DNA of 64,000 nt from Methylobacterium gregans (GCF_022179245.1 NZ_BPQM01000002.1:111978-175977); one strand, 5' to 3'; positions 36,924 through 46,376 are shown, counted from the stretch's first letter. Made by a program: numbers and translations. Notes: a model not told the origin generated them from the letters alone.

Positions 36924-38708
36924 CTAGCGCACCCGCCAGACCCGCAGGGCGCTGCCCGGAAGCTCCACCGGCTCCAGCCACGGCACGGTGACCTCGCCGC
37001 GGGTGAGGCGCGTCGCGAAGGCGGTCTCGGCCTGAAGGTCGTCGCCCGGCCGCGTCGGGCAGGTCGCCAGATAGCGGACGTCGTGGGCCCGCACCTGCCG
37101 CAGGAGGTCGGCCTCGGTCCCGCCAAGACCCTCGATGACGGCGGACAGGCCGGGGATGGCGCGGTGATAGGGCGCGCCCACCACGGAATGGGGGGTCCGC
37201 AGCAGGATCGAGGGGCCGATGAAGATGGAGGCCAGCACCGTGCCCGGCGGCAGGGCGGCGAGCGGCGCCACGGCGGCGTCCGCATGGCAATTGACTGCGC
37301 CCGCCGGGTCGCGGCCGTTGCCGGCCGTCGGCGTGAGCGCTCCCGCCAGCAGGGCGAGCCCCGTCCAGCACGAGCCGATCAGGCCGGCGCTGAGCGCGAA
37401 GGCCCCCCAGAGGCGCGCGCCCCGCAAGGACGGCGCGGCCGCGAGCGCGCGGTCGATCACCGGGCCCGCCACCAGGGGCACGAAGGCCACCGCAACGTAG
37501 ATGCCGCGCAGCTGGAAGAAGCCGAGCACAACACCGGGCCAGAGGAACAGGGCGGCGACCCCGAAGTGGCGCCGCTCGGGCCCGCGCAGGGCGAGGCCCG
37601 AGGCCGCAGCCGCCGCCACGACGAGGATGGGGTAGAAGGCCAGGATCTCCCATTGCCGCCTGGCCAGGAACTTCGACAACGGGGCCATCTCGTTGACGGT
37701 GTGGAGCCAGTGCTCGCGCACCAGCGGCGTCATCCCCGGAAAGGGACCGCCGAGGCAGGCGGGGAACAGGGCGCCGAACCCGGCGAGCAGGAGGCCGCCG
37801 CAGAGGGCGGCGAGCCCAAGGCGGGCGCCCGCCGTGGCTAGGCGCCGGTCGAGGCCCGCGCAGACCAGCGCGGTGGCGCAGCCGCCGGCGGCGAGCCAGA
37901 GCCAGGGCGGCGAGAGGGCGTCGCAGTAGGACGTCCCCCACAGGCCGGGCGCGGTCTGGGCAGCGAAGAGCGGGAAGGCCGCCGACAGGCCGAGGCCGAA
38001 GCCCAGGAAGGCCGGCAGGGCCGAGCGGCCGCGCAGCACCCAGTCGCCCACGAGGAAGAGGCCGCCGAGCGCGATGTAGGGCAGCGCCTCCAGGCCGATC
38101 GCCAGGGAGAGCGCGGCGAGCCCTCCGCCGACGAGGCCGGGGCGCAGGCCGCCGCGGACGATGCAGAGGGCGAGGCCGAAGGCCGCCAGGATCTGGAGGT
38201 TGTGGTGATCGACCCGGCCCGCATGGAACTGGACGAGGATGCCGAAGGTCTGCGTCGCCGCGAACACCGCCAGAACGGCCGCGCGCGGGCCGAAGCTCCG
38301 GCGCACGCCCCGATGGACCATCAGGCAGAACAGGCCGAACAGCAGCAGCGGCCAGAGCACCGCCGTCAGCCCCTCGGCCAGCGGCCGGCCGGCCAGGGGG
38401 GTGAGCAGCAGGATCAGCCCAGCGATGGGCGCGTCGACGAGGCGCGACCAGTGGCTCGGCACGCCGCCGGGGGGCAGGAAACGGTACTGGGTGTTGTCGT
38501 ACCAGCCCTGTCCGGCGAGCAGGTCGCGCACGCCCACGAGGCGCATCGCGTCGTCGGGGTCGGCCACCCGCAGGCGGGTGATCGTGTCCCAGAGATCGGC
38601 CGACCCATTGAGGGTGAGCACCGAGAACCCGACGGCGAGCCAGAGCAGCAGCTGGACGTCGACGCGCGCCGCCGCGGGTGCCCCGGCCCGGATCCCAGTC
38701 GTCGCCAT
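36924..38708 (-). CDS. GT-C-type polytopic membrane protein, probable glycosyltransferase
   Basis: A 594-residue integral membrane protein with about 11-12 hydrophobic segments. The first periplasmic loop has an acidic motif (VADPDDAMRLVGVRDLLAGQ), and RVDHHNLQILAAFG lies in a later loop; both resemble the acidic and DHH-type motifs of STT3/PMT-like GT-C transferases that use polyprenyl-linked sugars. The C-terminal about 160 residues form a soluble periplasmic domain. The donor and acceptor are unknown. ATG 38708 has a GGGGCAGGGG site, preferred over GTG 38735. It diverges from a second glycosyltransferase gene. Confidence 0.75.
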   Translation of the reverse strand: MATTGIRAGAPAAARVDVQLLLWLAVGFSVLTLNGSADLWDTITRLRVADPDDAMRLVGVRDLLAGQGWYDNTQYRFLPPGGVPSHWSRLVDAPIAGLILLLTPLAGRPLAEGLTAVLWPLLLFGLFCLMVHRGVRRSFGPRAAVLAVFAATQTFGILVQFHAGRVDHHNLQILAAFGLALCIVRGGLRPGLVGGGLAALSLAIGLEALPYIALGGLFLVGDWVLRGRSALPAFLGFGLGLSAAFPLFAAQTAPGLWGTSYCDALSPPWLWLAAGGCATALVCAGLDRRLATAGARLGLAALCGGLLLAGFGALFPACLGGPFPGMTPLVREHWLHTVNEMAPLSKFLARRQWEILAFYPILVVAAAAASGLALRGPERRHFGVAALFLWPGVVLGFFQLRGIYVAVAFVPLVAGPVIDRALAAAPSLRGARLWGAFALSAGLIGSCWTGLALLAGALTPTAGNGRDPAGAVNCHADAAVAPLAALPPGTVLASIFIGPSILLRTPHSVVGAPYHRAIPGLSAVIEGLGGTEADLLRQVRAHDVRYLATCPTRPGDDLQAETAFATRLTRGEVTVPWLEPVELPGSALRVWRVR

Positions 38709-38848
38709 CCCGCCCCTGCCCCGCAACGGCCGCACCGTCCGCCAGCATCGCGCAGGCCGCTTAACGCCGGGTCAAGCCGGGCCGCGGGCGGCGTTAAGGG
38801 GCCGGCAGGCAGACCGGCCTAACCTTGCGGCTCCGCGGAGCCCCGGTC

Positions 38849-40090
38849 ATGGTCCCCTCCTCCCTCTCGGCCCGCCAGCGCCTCCTCGTGGCGCTCGGCG
38901 GCCTCCTCTCGCTGCTGGCGTGGCTCAGCGTCCGGCCCTGGGATCTCCAGGGCTGGACGATCGGCGCCCCGTTCGGGCGGGACTTCGTGAACTTCTGGAT
39001 GGCGCCGCGGCTGTTCCTCGCCGGAAAGGGCGCCGTCGTCGCGGACATCGCGGCCTATCGCGACGCAGTCATGGCCGCCTTCGCGCTTCCGCGCGACCCG
39101 CGGCTGCTCTTCGTCTACCCACCGCACGCGCTGCTTTTCCTGACGCCCCTGGCGGCCCTGCCCTTCCTGCCCGGGCTCCTCGCCTGGACGGCCCTGAACC
39201 TCGCCGCCCTCGCGGCCGCCACGCGCCTCTGGCTCGGCCCGGCGGCGCGGCCCGGCCTCGTCCTGGTGGTCTGCACGGCGCCGCCGGTCGGCGCGATGGT
39301 GCTCTGCGGCCATTTCGGCGGCCTCATCGCGCTGGCCGGCACACTCGCCGTGCTGGAGAGCCGGCGCCGCCCCTGGATCGCCGGGCTCTGCCTCGCCGCG
39401 CTCTCGATCAAGCCGCAGCTGGCGCTGGCGCTTGGGCTGATCCTCATCGGCGCGGGCCGCTGGCGCTGGATGCCGGCCGCGCTGCTCGGCACCGCCACCC
39501 TCGCGGCTCTCTCGGCCGCGCTCTTCGGCGTGGAGGCCTGGGCACGCTTCGTCGGCACGACGATGCCGACTCACAGCGCCTTCATCACCACCTTCCAGGC
39601 GGGCTGGATCGCGCACGCCGTCACGCCCTATTTCGGCGCGCGCTTCCTGGGCGTGCCGGCGGCCCTGGCCTGGGCGATCCAGGGGGCTGTGACCGCCCTG
39701 GCCTTCGCGGCGGCGGTGCTCGTCCTACGCCGGGCGGATCCGGATCGCGGTCCGGGCCCTGCGCGGCCTCTGGATCCGGTGGCGCTCCTCGTCGTGCTGC
39801 TCGCGCCTGTGGTGATGCAGCCCTACGCGAGCCATTACGAACTCGCCGCCGTCGCGCCGGGCCTGACGCTCGTGGCGCTCGGCCGCCCGGCCGCGCCGCT
39901 CGCGATTGCCGTATGGCTCCTGATCCCCCTCGCCCTCGTGTTGATCACCTTCGACCAGCCGATCCTCTGCGCGCTGGTTCCGGGTGCCCTGTTCGCCACC
40001 GCGTGGCGCCTGCTCGCGCCCGGAGCGGCTCCCGGGACAGCGCTCGTTAACCCTTCGGGGGGATACTCTGGCGCATTCGGGCGGACCTGA
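38849..40090 (+). CDS. GT87-family (DUF2029) membrane mannosyltransferase-like protein
   Basis: A 413-residue polytopic protein with about 10 hydrophobic segments. The family landmarks are FGRDFVNFWMAPRLFLAGKG (acidic motif after the first span), FVYPPHALLFLTPLAALPF, LAALSIKPQLALALGLIL and QPYASHYELAAVAPGL. GT87 enzymes transfer mannose or similar sugars from polyprenyl phosphate donors on the outer face of the inner membrane. ATG 38849 is preferred over TTG 38825. The flavoprotein gene at 40119 follows after 28 bases and is probably in the same operon. Confidence 0.85.
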   Translation: MVPSSLSARQRLLVALGGLLSLLAWLSVRPWDLQGWTIGAPFGRDFVNFWMAPRLFLAGKGAVVADIAAYRDAVMAAFALPRDPRLLFVYPPHALLFLTPLAALPFLPGLLAWTALNLAALAAATRLWLGPAARPGLVLVVCTAPPVGAMVLCGHFGGLIALAGTLAVLESRRRPWIAGLCLAALSIKPQLALALGLILIGAGRWRWMPAALLGTATLAALSAALFGVEAWARFVGTTMPTHSAFITTFQAGWIAHAVTPYFGARFLGVPAALAWAIQGAVTALAFAAAVLVLRRADPDRGPGPARPLDPVALLVVLLAPVVMQPYASHYELAAVAPGLTLVALGRPAAPLAIAVWLLIPLALVLITFDQPILCALVPGALFATAWRLLAPGAAPGTALVNPSGGYSGAFGRT

Positions 40091-40118
40091 TGGGGGGATC
40101 GCCCCGCCGGAGCCGGGA

Positions 40119-41645
40119 ATGAGCCATCACACCGAGACGCTGGTCGTCGGCGCAGGGCCAGCGGGGCTGACCGCCGCCTACCTGCTGTCGAAGCACGGCC
40201 GCTCCGTCACGGTGCTGGAGCGCGATCCCGCCCAGGTCGGCGGCATCTCCCGCACGGTCTCCCACAACGGCTACCTGTTCGATATCGGCGGGCACCGCTT
40301 CTTCTCCAAGTCGAAGGCGGTGGTCGATCTCTGGGACGAGATCCTGCCCGACGACTTCATCGAGCGCCCGCGCCTGTCGCGGATCTACTACCAGGGCAAG
40401 TACTACGCCTACCCGCTCAAGGCCTTCGAGGCGCTGCGGAACCTCGGGCTCCTCACCAGCACGGCCTGCGTGCTCTCCTACCTGTACGCCCGCGCCAAGC
40501 CCATCGAGACGCCGCGGAGCTTCCACGACTGGGTGCGCAACCAGTTCGGCGAGCGCCTATTCTCGATCTTCTTCAAGACCTATACCGAGAAGGTCTGGGG
40601 CATGTCCTGCGACGCGATCTCGGCCGACTGGGCGGCCCAGCGCATCAAGGGGCTCGACCTCGGCGCCGCGATCCGCGACGCGCTCATGCGCTCGCTCGGG
40701 CTGCGGGGAAAGCCCAAGGCAGGCGGCAAGGCAGGCGGCAAGACCGACGAGCCGGTGATCAAGACCCTGATCGAGTCCTTCCGTTATCCCCGCCGCGGTC
40801 CCGGCATGATGTGGGAGGCGGCCGCCGCGAAGATCCAGGCGCAGGGTGGCCGGGTGCTGCTCGACCGCGGCGTCGATGGGCTGAGCTACGATCCCGCCAC
40901 CGGCATCTGGACGGTGAGCGTGCTCATGGGCGACGGCAGCCGCGAGACCTACACGGCCCGCAACCTCGTCTCCTCGGCCCCCGTGCGCGAGCTCGTCGAC
41001 GCGATCCGCCCGCGGCCCTTGAGCACCTTCCACGCCCGCGCGCTGCAGTACCGCGACTTCCTCACGGTCGCGCTCATCGCGAAGTCCGACAAGACCTTCC
41101 CCGACAACTGGATCTACATCCACGACCCGTCCGTGAAGGTCGGCCGGGTGCAGAACTTCCTGTCGTGGTCGCCCGAGATGGTGCCGGACGAGGGGCACAC
41201 CTGCCTGGGGCTCGAATATTTCTGCTTCGAGGGCGACGGGCTCTGGAACAGCTCCGACGCCGATCTCGTGGCGCTCGCCAAGGCCGAGATCGGCAAGATC
41301 GGCCTGATCGATCCGGCCGACGTGGTCGATGCCTGCGTGGTGCGCCAGCCCAAGGCCTACCCGGTCTACGACGAGACCTACGCTTCGAACGTCGCGATGG
41401 TTCGCATGGAGCTAGAGCGGGATTTCCCGACGCTGCACCTCGTCGGCCGCAACGGCATGCACAAGTACAACAACCAGGACCACGCCATGATGACGGCGAT
41501 GCTGACCGTCGAGAACATCCTGGCCGGCCAGCGCCGCCACGACGTCTGGCGGGTCAACGAGGATGCCGAGTACACCGAGGCCGGAATCTCGGGTGCCGAG
41601 GCGGCCCTGGGGAGCGAGCGGCTGGTGCCGCGCAAGGTGGCCTGA
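40119..41645 (+). CDS. FAD-dependent oxidoreductase, UDP-galactopyranose-mutase-like
   Basis: A 508-residue flavoprotein. The Rossmann motif is LVVGAGPAGLTAAYLLSKHG, followed by VGGISRTVSHNGYLFDIGGH and FKTYTEKVWGMSC, which are typical of amine-oxidase/UDP-galactopyranose-mutase-like proteins found in polysaccharide clusters. The C-terminal FAD-contact region is HLVGRNGMHKYNNQDHAM. A Lys/Gly-rich insert (GKPKAGGKAGGKTD) near residue 205 is a local repeat. A sugar-ring mutase or polyprenyl-sugar redox role is inferred from the adjacent glycosyltransferase; the true reaction is unknown. Confidence 0.85.
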   Translation: MSHHTETLVVGAGPAGLTAAYLLSKHGRSVTVLERDPAQVGGISRTVSHNGYLFDIGGHRFFSKSKAVVDLWDEILPDDFIERPRLSRIYYQGKYYAYPLKAFEALRNLGLLTSTACVLSYLYARAKPIETPRSFHDWVRNQFGERLFSIFFKTYTEKVWGMSCDAISADWAAQRIKGLDLGAAIRDALMRSLGLRGKPKAGGKAGGKTDEPVIKTLIESFRYPRRGPGMMWEAAAAKIQAQGGRVLLDRGVDGLSYDPATGIWTVSVLMGDGSRETYTARNLVSSAPVRELVDAIRPRPLSTFHARALQYRDFLTVALIAKSDKTFPDNWIYIHDPSVKVGRVQNFLSWSPEMVPDEGHTCLGLEYFCFEGDGLWNSSDADLVALAKAEIGKIGLIDPADVVDACVVRQPKAYPVYDETYASNVAMVRMELERDFPTLHLVGRNGMHKYNNQDHAMMTAMLTVENILAGQRRHDVWRVNEDAEYTEAGISGAEAALGSERLVPRKVA

Positions 41646-41794
41646 GCCGGGCCGCCGTCACGGATCCGCGAGGGCGTCGCCCCCGCGCGGACAGGGGCGT
41701 CCGGCCGTCACAGGATCATCTTGCGCGCGGCTGTCTCGCGCGCAAGACTTGCCCCCGAACGCCCGATCACGGGGCGGCCCAGGGGAAGAAGCCC

Positions 41795-43078
41795 ATGCGA
41801 TCCCAGATCCTCACCGCGCTCCTGACGAGCGCGGCCCTCACCGTCGGCGCGCTGGCGCAGGGTGCCCATCCCGGCGAGACCAAGGGCAAGACCGACGACT
41901 TGGAGAAGCTCCAGGCCTTCAAGAGCACGGGCACGGAGCCGGCGCCCGAGGTGCCGCAGACCGGGCGCCGCGCCGACGCCATCCGCAAGACGCTCGCCAA
42001 GATCACGCTGCCGGCGGGCTTCAAGATCGATCTCTACGCCGTGGTGCCGGATGCCCGCTCCATCGCGGTCGGCCCCAATGCCGGCGTACTCTTCGTCGGC
42101 ACTCGCAAGAGCAAGGTCTACACCGTCACCGACCGCGACAAGGACCGGGTGGCCGACGAGGTGCGGGCCTTCGCGCCCGGCATCGGCTTCAAGGTGCCGA
42201 ACGGGGTCTGCTTCTCGCGCGACGGCGTGCTGACCGTCGTCGAGCAGAACCGGGTGCTGGCCTTCCCGGCCGCGGAGTTCTTCTACGAGAACCCGGACGT
42301 CGCCGCCGGCATCGTGGTCAAGCAGGGCGAGCTGATCCCGACTTCCGAGGAAAGCTACAACCACACCGCACGCGTCTGCCGGGTGGGGCCGGACGGCAAG
42401 ACCTACATCGCGCTCGGCCAGCCCTACAACGTGCCGCCCGCCGACAAGCTCGACCTCTACGCGAAGACCGGCATCGGCGGCATCATCCGGGTCGACGCGG
42501 ACGGGAAGAACCGCGAGGTCTTCGCCACCGGCATCCGCAACTCGGTCGGCATCGATTTCGCCGCCGACAAGAGTCTCTGGTTCACCGACAACCAAGTCGA
42601 CGGCATGGGCGACGATACGCCGCCGGGCGAGTTGAACCGCGCCACCAAGGCGGGCGAGAATTTCGGCTTCCCCTGGTACGGCGGCGGCCAGATCCGCACC
42701 ACCGAGTACAAGGACCAGACCCCGCCCGCGGGCGTCGTGGCGCCGCAGGCCGAGCTGCCGCCACACGCGGCCGATCTCGGCCTGACCTTCTATGCGGGCA
42801 AGCAATTCCCGAAGGCCTATCAGGGCGGCATCTTCATCGCCGAGCACGGCTCGTGGAACCGCACCACGCCGGTTGGCGCGCGCATCATGTTCGCGACGCT
42901 CGGAGCCGACGGCAAGGTCGCCTCGGTGAAGCCCTTCGCCGAGGGCTGGCTGACGAAGGATGGCGAGTATCTGGGCCGCCCCGTCGACGTGGCGGTGCTG
43001 CTCGACGGCTCGCTCCTCGTCTCGGACGATACCGCGGGCGCGGTCTACCGCATCTCCTACGAGGCTGGGGACAAATGA
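41795..43078 (+). CDS. Exported sorbosone-dehydrogenase-like beta-propeller oxidoreductase
   Basis: A 427-residue periplasmic protein with a signal peptide (about 1-22) and a six-bladed propeller of the soluble glucose/sorbosone dehydrogenase family. Repeated blade motifs include VGPNAGVLFVGTRKSKVY, SYNHTARVCRVGPDGKTYIA, FATGIRNSVGIDFAADKSLW, GENFGFPWYGGGQ and FIAEHGSWNRTTPVGARI. Relatives oxidise sugars or aldehydes with PQQ, which Methylobacterium makes; cofactor and substrate here are inferred. AGGGGAAG precedes ATG 41795. The stop overlaps the start of a cytochrome c gene, its likely electron acceptor. Confidence 0.88.
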   Translation: MRSQILTALLTSAALTVGALAQGAHPGETKGKTDDLEKLQAFKSTGTEPAPEVPQTGRRADAIRKTLAKITLPAGFKIDLYAVVPDARSIAVGPNAGVLFVGTRKSKVYTVTDRDKDRVADEVRAFAPGIGFKVPNGVCFSRDGVLTVVEQNRVLAFPAAEFFYENPDVAAGIVVKQGELIPTSEESYNHTARVCRVGPDGKTYIALGQPYNVPPADKLDLYAKTGIGGIIRVDADGKNREVFATGIRNSVGIDFAADKSLWFTDNQVDGMGDDTPPGELNRATKAGENFGFPWYGGGQIRTTEYKDQTPPAGVVAPQAELPPHAADLGLTFYAGKQFPKAYQGGIFIAEHGSWNRTTPVGARIMFATLGADGKVASVKPFAEGWLTKDGEYLGRPVDVAVLLDGSLLVSDDTAGAVYRISYEAGDK

Positions 43079-43410
43079 GGGGGCCGAAGAAGGCTGTCGG
43101 CCTCGCCCTCGCGGCGCTGGTCCTCGGCGCGCTCCCGGCCACGGCCGGGGGCGATGCCGCGGCGGGCCGCAAGCGCGCCGCGGCCTGCCAGGCCTGCCAC
43201 GGGCTCGACGGGCTCTCGAAGCTGCCGGAGGCGCCGAACCTCGCCGGCCAGGTCGAGGTCTACCTCGTCAAGGCCCTGCGAGAGTACCGGGACGGCACGC
43301 GTAGCAACGCGGTGATGAACGTCGTCGCCAAGGATCTCACGGACGCCGACATCGACAACCTCGCGGCCTATTACGGCGGCCTGCAGATCGAGGTGCTGCC
43401 GCCGGGCTAG
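43075..43410 (+). CDS. Small class I cytochrome c
   Basis: A 111-residue exported monohaem cytochrome. The signal peptide ends near residue 24 (PATAGGD), the haem motif is Cys38-Cys41-His42 (ACQACHGLDG), and Met81 in SNAVMNVVAKDL is the probable sixth ligand. The C-terminal helix ITDADIDNLAAYYGG-like pattern is present (LTDADIDNLAAYYGG). It overlaps the dehydrogenase gene in an ATGA and should carry its electrons to the respiratory chain. Maturation would need the ccm system. Confidence 0.93.
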   Translation: MRGPKKAVGLALAALVLGALPATAGGDAAAGRKRAAACQACHGLDGLSKLPEAPNLAGQVEVYLVKALREYRDGTRSNAVMNVVAKDLTDADIDNLAAYYGGLQIEVLPPG

Positions 43411-43429
43411 AGCGCACGCCGCCCGAAGT

Positions 43430-43456
43430 CGGAGGCCGGCTCGGACCGGCGCTCCG
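43430..43456. terminator. Hairpin between convergent cytochrome c and TadE genes
   Basis: CGGAG-GCCGG (43430-43439) pairs with CCGGC-CTCCG (43446-43456, one bulged G) across a 6-base loop. It lies just before the 3' end of the TadE gene on the other strand and 20 bases after the cytochrome stop, fitting a shared terminator. Confidence 0.6.
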
Positions 43457-43460
43457 CCGC

Positions 43461-44036
43461 TCAGACCGGCGGGCAGGGCTGCCCGCCGGGCAGCACGACC
43501 TCGGCATTGCCCCAGTAGGTCTTGCCCTCCCGCACCGGCCAGACGGTGGTGTAGGAGAAGGTCCAGCTGCTGAGGGTCGGGAACACCCGGAACAGGGCGG
43601 CGTAGCGCATCCGCACCTCCGCCATCACGTAGCGGGCGCCCGCCGCCGTGCCCGTCGGCGCGGGTCCGATCACCGAGCCGACGGTGCGGGCCTGGTCCTT
43701 CTGGGCAGCGCTCGAGCAGACCCGCGCCACGGCGCCGCCGCCCTCCAGGTAGACGCCCGCCGCCGTGAGCACGATGCCCGCCGCCCGGATGTCGTAGGGC
43801 GTCGCCACGGCCTGCGCCGCCGCGTAGACCTCGTCGAGCGAGGGGTTCGTGCTGGAGATCAGGTCCGCCATGGTGCTCGACGCGAGATCGAGGCGCTTGG
43901 CCGTCGAGAACGCTCGCGGCAACTCGACGGCGGCCATGAACAGGCCGAGCAGGATCGGCACGATGATGGCGAACTCGACCGCGCTGGCGCCGGAGCACGC
44001 CCGGCCGAAGCGCCGGATGGACGGACCCGGCCTCAC
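43461..44036 (-). CDS. TadE-like pilus assembly protein (second)
   Basis: A 191-residue minor pilin-like protein. The N terminus is basic and leads into the hallmark FGRACSGASAVEFAIIVPIL, with the glutamate of pseudopilin type and a single membrane helix up to about residue 40. The extracytoplasmic part contains two cysteines (VCSS, QPCPPV) and an aromatic region (SSWTFSYTTVWPV). It starts at GTG 44036 overlapping the stop of the upstream TadE gene (GTGA), so they are coupled. Confidence 0.88.
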   Translation of the reverse strand: MRPGPSIRRFGRACSGASAVEFAIIVPILLGLFMAAVELPRAFSTAKRLDLASSTMADLISSTNPSLDEVYAAAQAVATPYDIRAAGIVLTAAGVYLEGGGAVARVCSSAAQKDQARTVGSVIGPAPTGTAAGARYVMAEVRMRYAALFRVFPTLSSWTFSYTTVWPVREGKTYWGNAEVVLPGGQPCPPV

Positions 44037-44686
44037 TGGCAGCTCTTCCCGCTATAGGGCTCGGTGGAGAAGATCGCCGTGGCCACGAGGAGTTGGCTGT
44101 TCGCGCCCATCGGATGGCGAGTGAAGTCGAGCGCGTTGAAGAGGCGCAGCACGGGTACGGCCGCCCGCAGGGCGACGATGTCGCCGCCGAGCGGACACTG
44201 GAAGGTGCTGCCGAAGCTCGGGGCCCAGTCCTTCCTCTGGCTGTCGTAGGGCTCGGCCGGGCGGACCGAGGCGAAGCTCGTTCCCCGCATCACGTCGAGC
44301 TTGAGATCCTGGCAGCGGAACAGCACCGCGGCGCGGCCGCACATCACCTGGCGCAGGCGGCCGGCCGGGTCGTTGCCATCAGCCGCGTCCTGGAACGCCC
44401 CCGTGCGCAGCGCGCGCGTCGCGCGATCGACCGCGCTGTCCAGCGTCTGCTGCGACAGGGTCATCATCGCCGCTTCCACGACCACGCAGAGCAGCAGCAG
44501 GAACGGCACCGCCAGCAGCGCGAACTCGACCGCCCCAGCTCCCGAGCGGGCCCGCGCGAAGCCGCGGCCGGCACCGAGCAGGCGCGCCAGCAGGAGTGTC
44601 GATCGGCCTCGCGACGGGAAGGCGGGAAGTCCGCGTGGGGCAGGCATATTCGAGGGCCGGTTGCGGGATCCGGTGGGTCGTCCCAT
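44033..44686 (-). CDS. TadE-like pilus assembly protein (first)
   Basis: About 217 residues. After a long basic N terminus the TadE motif ARSGAGAVEFALLAVPFLLL begins, followed by the single membrane helix and TLDSAVDRATRALRTGAFQD, typical of TadE. Three cysteines in the periplasmic part (VMCGRAAVLFRCQD, FQCPLGG) could form disulfides. The start is uncertain: ATG 44686, ATG 44647 or GTG 44725, none with a clear ribosome site. It diverges from the TadG gene across a gap of about 110 bases. Confidence 0.85.
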   Translation of the reverse strand: MGRPTGSRNRPSNMPAPRGLPAFPSRGRSTLLLARLLGAGRGFARARSGAGAVEFALLAVPFLLLLCVVVEAAMMTLSQQTLDSAVDRATRALRTGAFQDAADGNDPAGRLRQVMCGRAAVLFRCQDLKLDVMRGTSFASVRPAEPYDSQRKDWAPSFGSTFQCPLGGDIVALRAAVPVLRLFNALDFTRHPMGANSQLLVATAIFSTEPYSGKSCQ

Positions 44687-44797
44687 CGGGCCGCCGGATA
44701 TGATCGGCAGTTCTACGCCGGCCACCCTTTACAACCCGTGAGATTTTCCCGCGGCGATTGCGCGGTCGGCGCCCGCGTTTACTGCACCAAGAGTTGC

Positions 44798-46354
44798 ATG
44801 ACCGCAGATCTGCGCAACCTGGCAAGGATGCGCGGTTCATTAACCGGCCCGGCCCTAATGATGTCGCCTGCGAAGATCTGCGTGCGGGCGAACGATGTGA
44901 TGCGGGGGGTTCTGCACAGGAGGGCGCGGGGCGATCGCGCACGCGGCGCCCTCGCGGCCTTTCGCACCGACCGCCGGGGCTCGGTCGCGCTGATCTTCGG
45001 GTTGAGCGCCACGGTGCTGGTCGGGCTCGTGGGTGGCGGCATCGATTACGCCCGGATCTCGATGCGCCGCAGCCAGCTTCAGGCGGCGGTCGATGCCGGC
45101 GTGCTGGCCGGCGGCAACGCGCTGAAGCTCGCCGCCTCCAGCACGGAGTCGGTCCGGGGCGTGACCGAGCAGACGATCCGCGACGCCGCCAAGTCCCCGC
45201 CGGAGCGCGCCTTCGGCCTGCGCGTCGAGGTGCCGGCGGAGAAGACCAGCGTGTTCGCCCGCGCCGAGGAGACGATCCGCCTCGGCTTCGGCGGCCTCGT
45301 CGGGCTCGGCACGCAGACCATCGCGGCGCAGGCGCGGGTGAACGTGGTGGGTAAGATACGCCTCTGCATGCTCACCCTGGATCCGTCGGCGACGGGCGCC
45401 TTCAACCTGCAGAAGAGCGCCCAGGTCACCGCCAACGCCTGCTCGCTCTACTCGAACTCGACGAACGCGACCGGCATGGTGGGCGGCGACAGCGCGATGG
45501 CGCGGGCCGACACGATCTGTTCGGCGGGCGGCTATCTCGGTCTGCGAGCGAACTTCGCGCCCCCACCTCAGACCGGCTGCCCCGTCATCGAGGACCCGCT
45601 GAAGGACCGCCCCGCCCCGCCGGTCGGCGCCTGCACCGCGATCCCGGCTTCCGCCAACAAGAAGGGCGACACCAGCAAGAACGAGGTCAACCAGAGCGTC
45701 ACGCTCGAGCCCGGCACCTATTGCGGCGGCCTGCGCATCACCAAGAAGGCCGTCGTCACGCTGCGGCCCGGGATCTACGTGATGAAGGATGGGCCGCTGA
45801 TCGTCGACCTGAAGGGATCGCTCACCGGAGAGGGCGTGGGGTTCTACTTCACCGGCGACCGGGCCGGCCTCCTGTTCAGCAAGGGCAGCACGGTCAGCCT
45901 CGCGGCACCCACCGGCGGCGTCATGGCGGGGCTGCTGATGTCCGAGGACCGCGCCGTGAACAATCCGGTCGATCCCGCTCAGATCCTGCGCGATCTGTTC
46001 AAGGGCGCCTTCGACAACCTCACCGATCTCGCCAGCGACCCCACGCTTCTCGAGGATCCGCCGCCGCCGCCGACGCCGGAGGCGCTCGGCATGAGCAAGC
46101 CGATGCGGGTCTACCGCATCATCAGCGACAACGCCCGCACCATGCTGGGCACGATCTATCTGCCGAGCGGGCGCCTCGTGGTCGATGCCAACAAGCCCGT
46201 GGGGCACCGGTCCGCCTACACGGTCGTGGTGGCCCAGCAGGTCAATCTCTATGAAGGGCCGAACCTCTACCTGAACGCGAACTACGACCAGACGAGCGTG
46301 CCGGTGCCCAAGGGCGTCGGTCCGCTCTCGGGCAAGCTGATGCTGAGCCAGTAG
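44798..46354 (+). CDS. TadG-related pilus assembly protein
   Basis: A 518-residue protein with the Tad N-terminal membrane motif DRRGSVALIFGLSATVLVGL followed by GGIDYARISMRRSQLQAAVD and AGVLAGGNALKLA. The long extracytoplasmic part has several cysteines (CMLTLDP, ACSLYSNS, YCGGLRITKKA) and a region LRPGIYVMKDGPLIVDL to GVGFYFTGDRAGLLF with a beta-helical look. It lacks an obvious von Willebrand factor domain with complete MIDAS, unlike some TadG proteins. The start is uncertain; ATG 44798 has AAGAG upstream, ATG 44858 and 44900 are alternatives. Assembly ATPase and pilin genes are not in the window. Confidence 0.87.
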   Translation: MTADLRNLARMRGSLTGPALMMSPAKICVRANDVMRGVLHRRARGDRARGALAAFRTDRRGSVALIFGLSATVLVGLVGGGIDYARISMRRSQLQAAVDAGVLAGGNALKLAASSTESVRGVTEQTIRDAAKSPPERAFGLRVEVPAEKTSVFARAEETIRLGFGGLVGLGTQTIAAQARVNVVGKIRLCMLTLDPSATGAFNLQKSAQVTANACSLYSNSTNATGMVGGDSAMARADTICSAGGYLGLRANFAPPPQTGCPVIEDPLKDRPAPPVGACTAIPASANKKGDTSKNEVNQSVTLEPGTYCGGLRITKKAVVTLRPGIYVMKDGPLIVDLKGSLTGEGVGFYFTGDRAGLLFSKGSTVSLAAPTGGVMAGLLMSEDRAVNNPVDPAQILRDLFKGAFDNLTDLASDPTLLEDPPPPPTPEALGMSKPMRVYRIISDNARTMLGTIYLPSGRLVVDANKPVGHRSAYTVVVAQQVNLYEGPNLYLNANYDQTSVPVPKGVGPLSGKLMLSQ

Positions 46355-46376
46355 CGATCGTCCGCCGGAAACCCCG

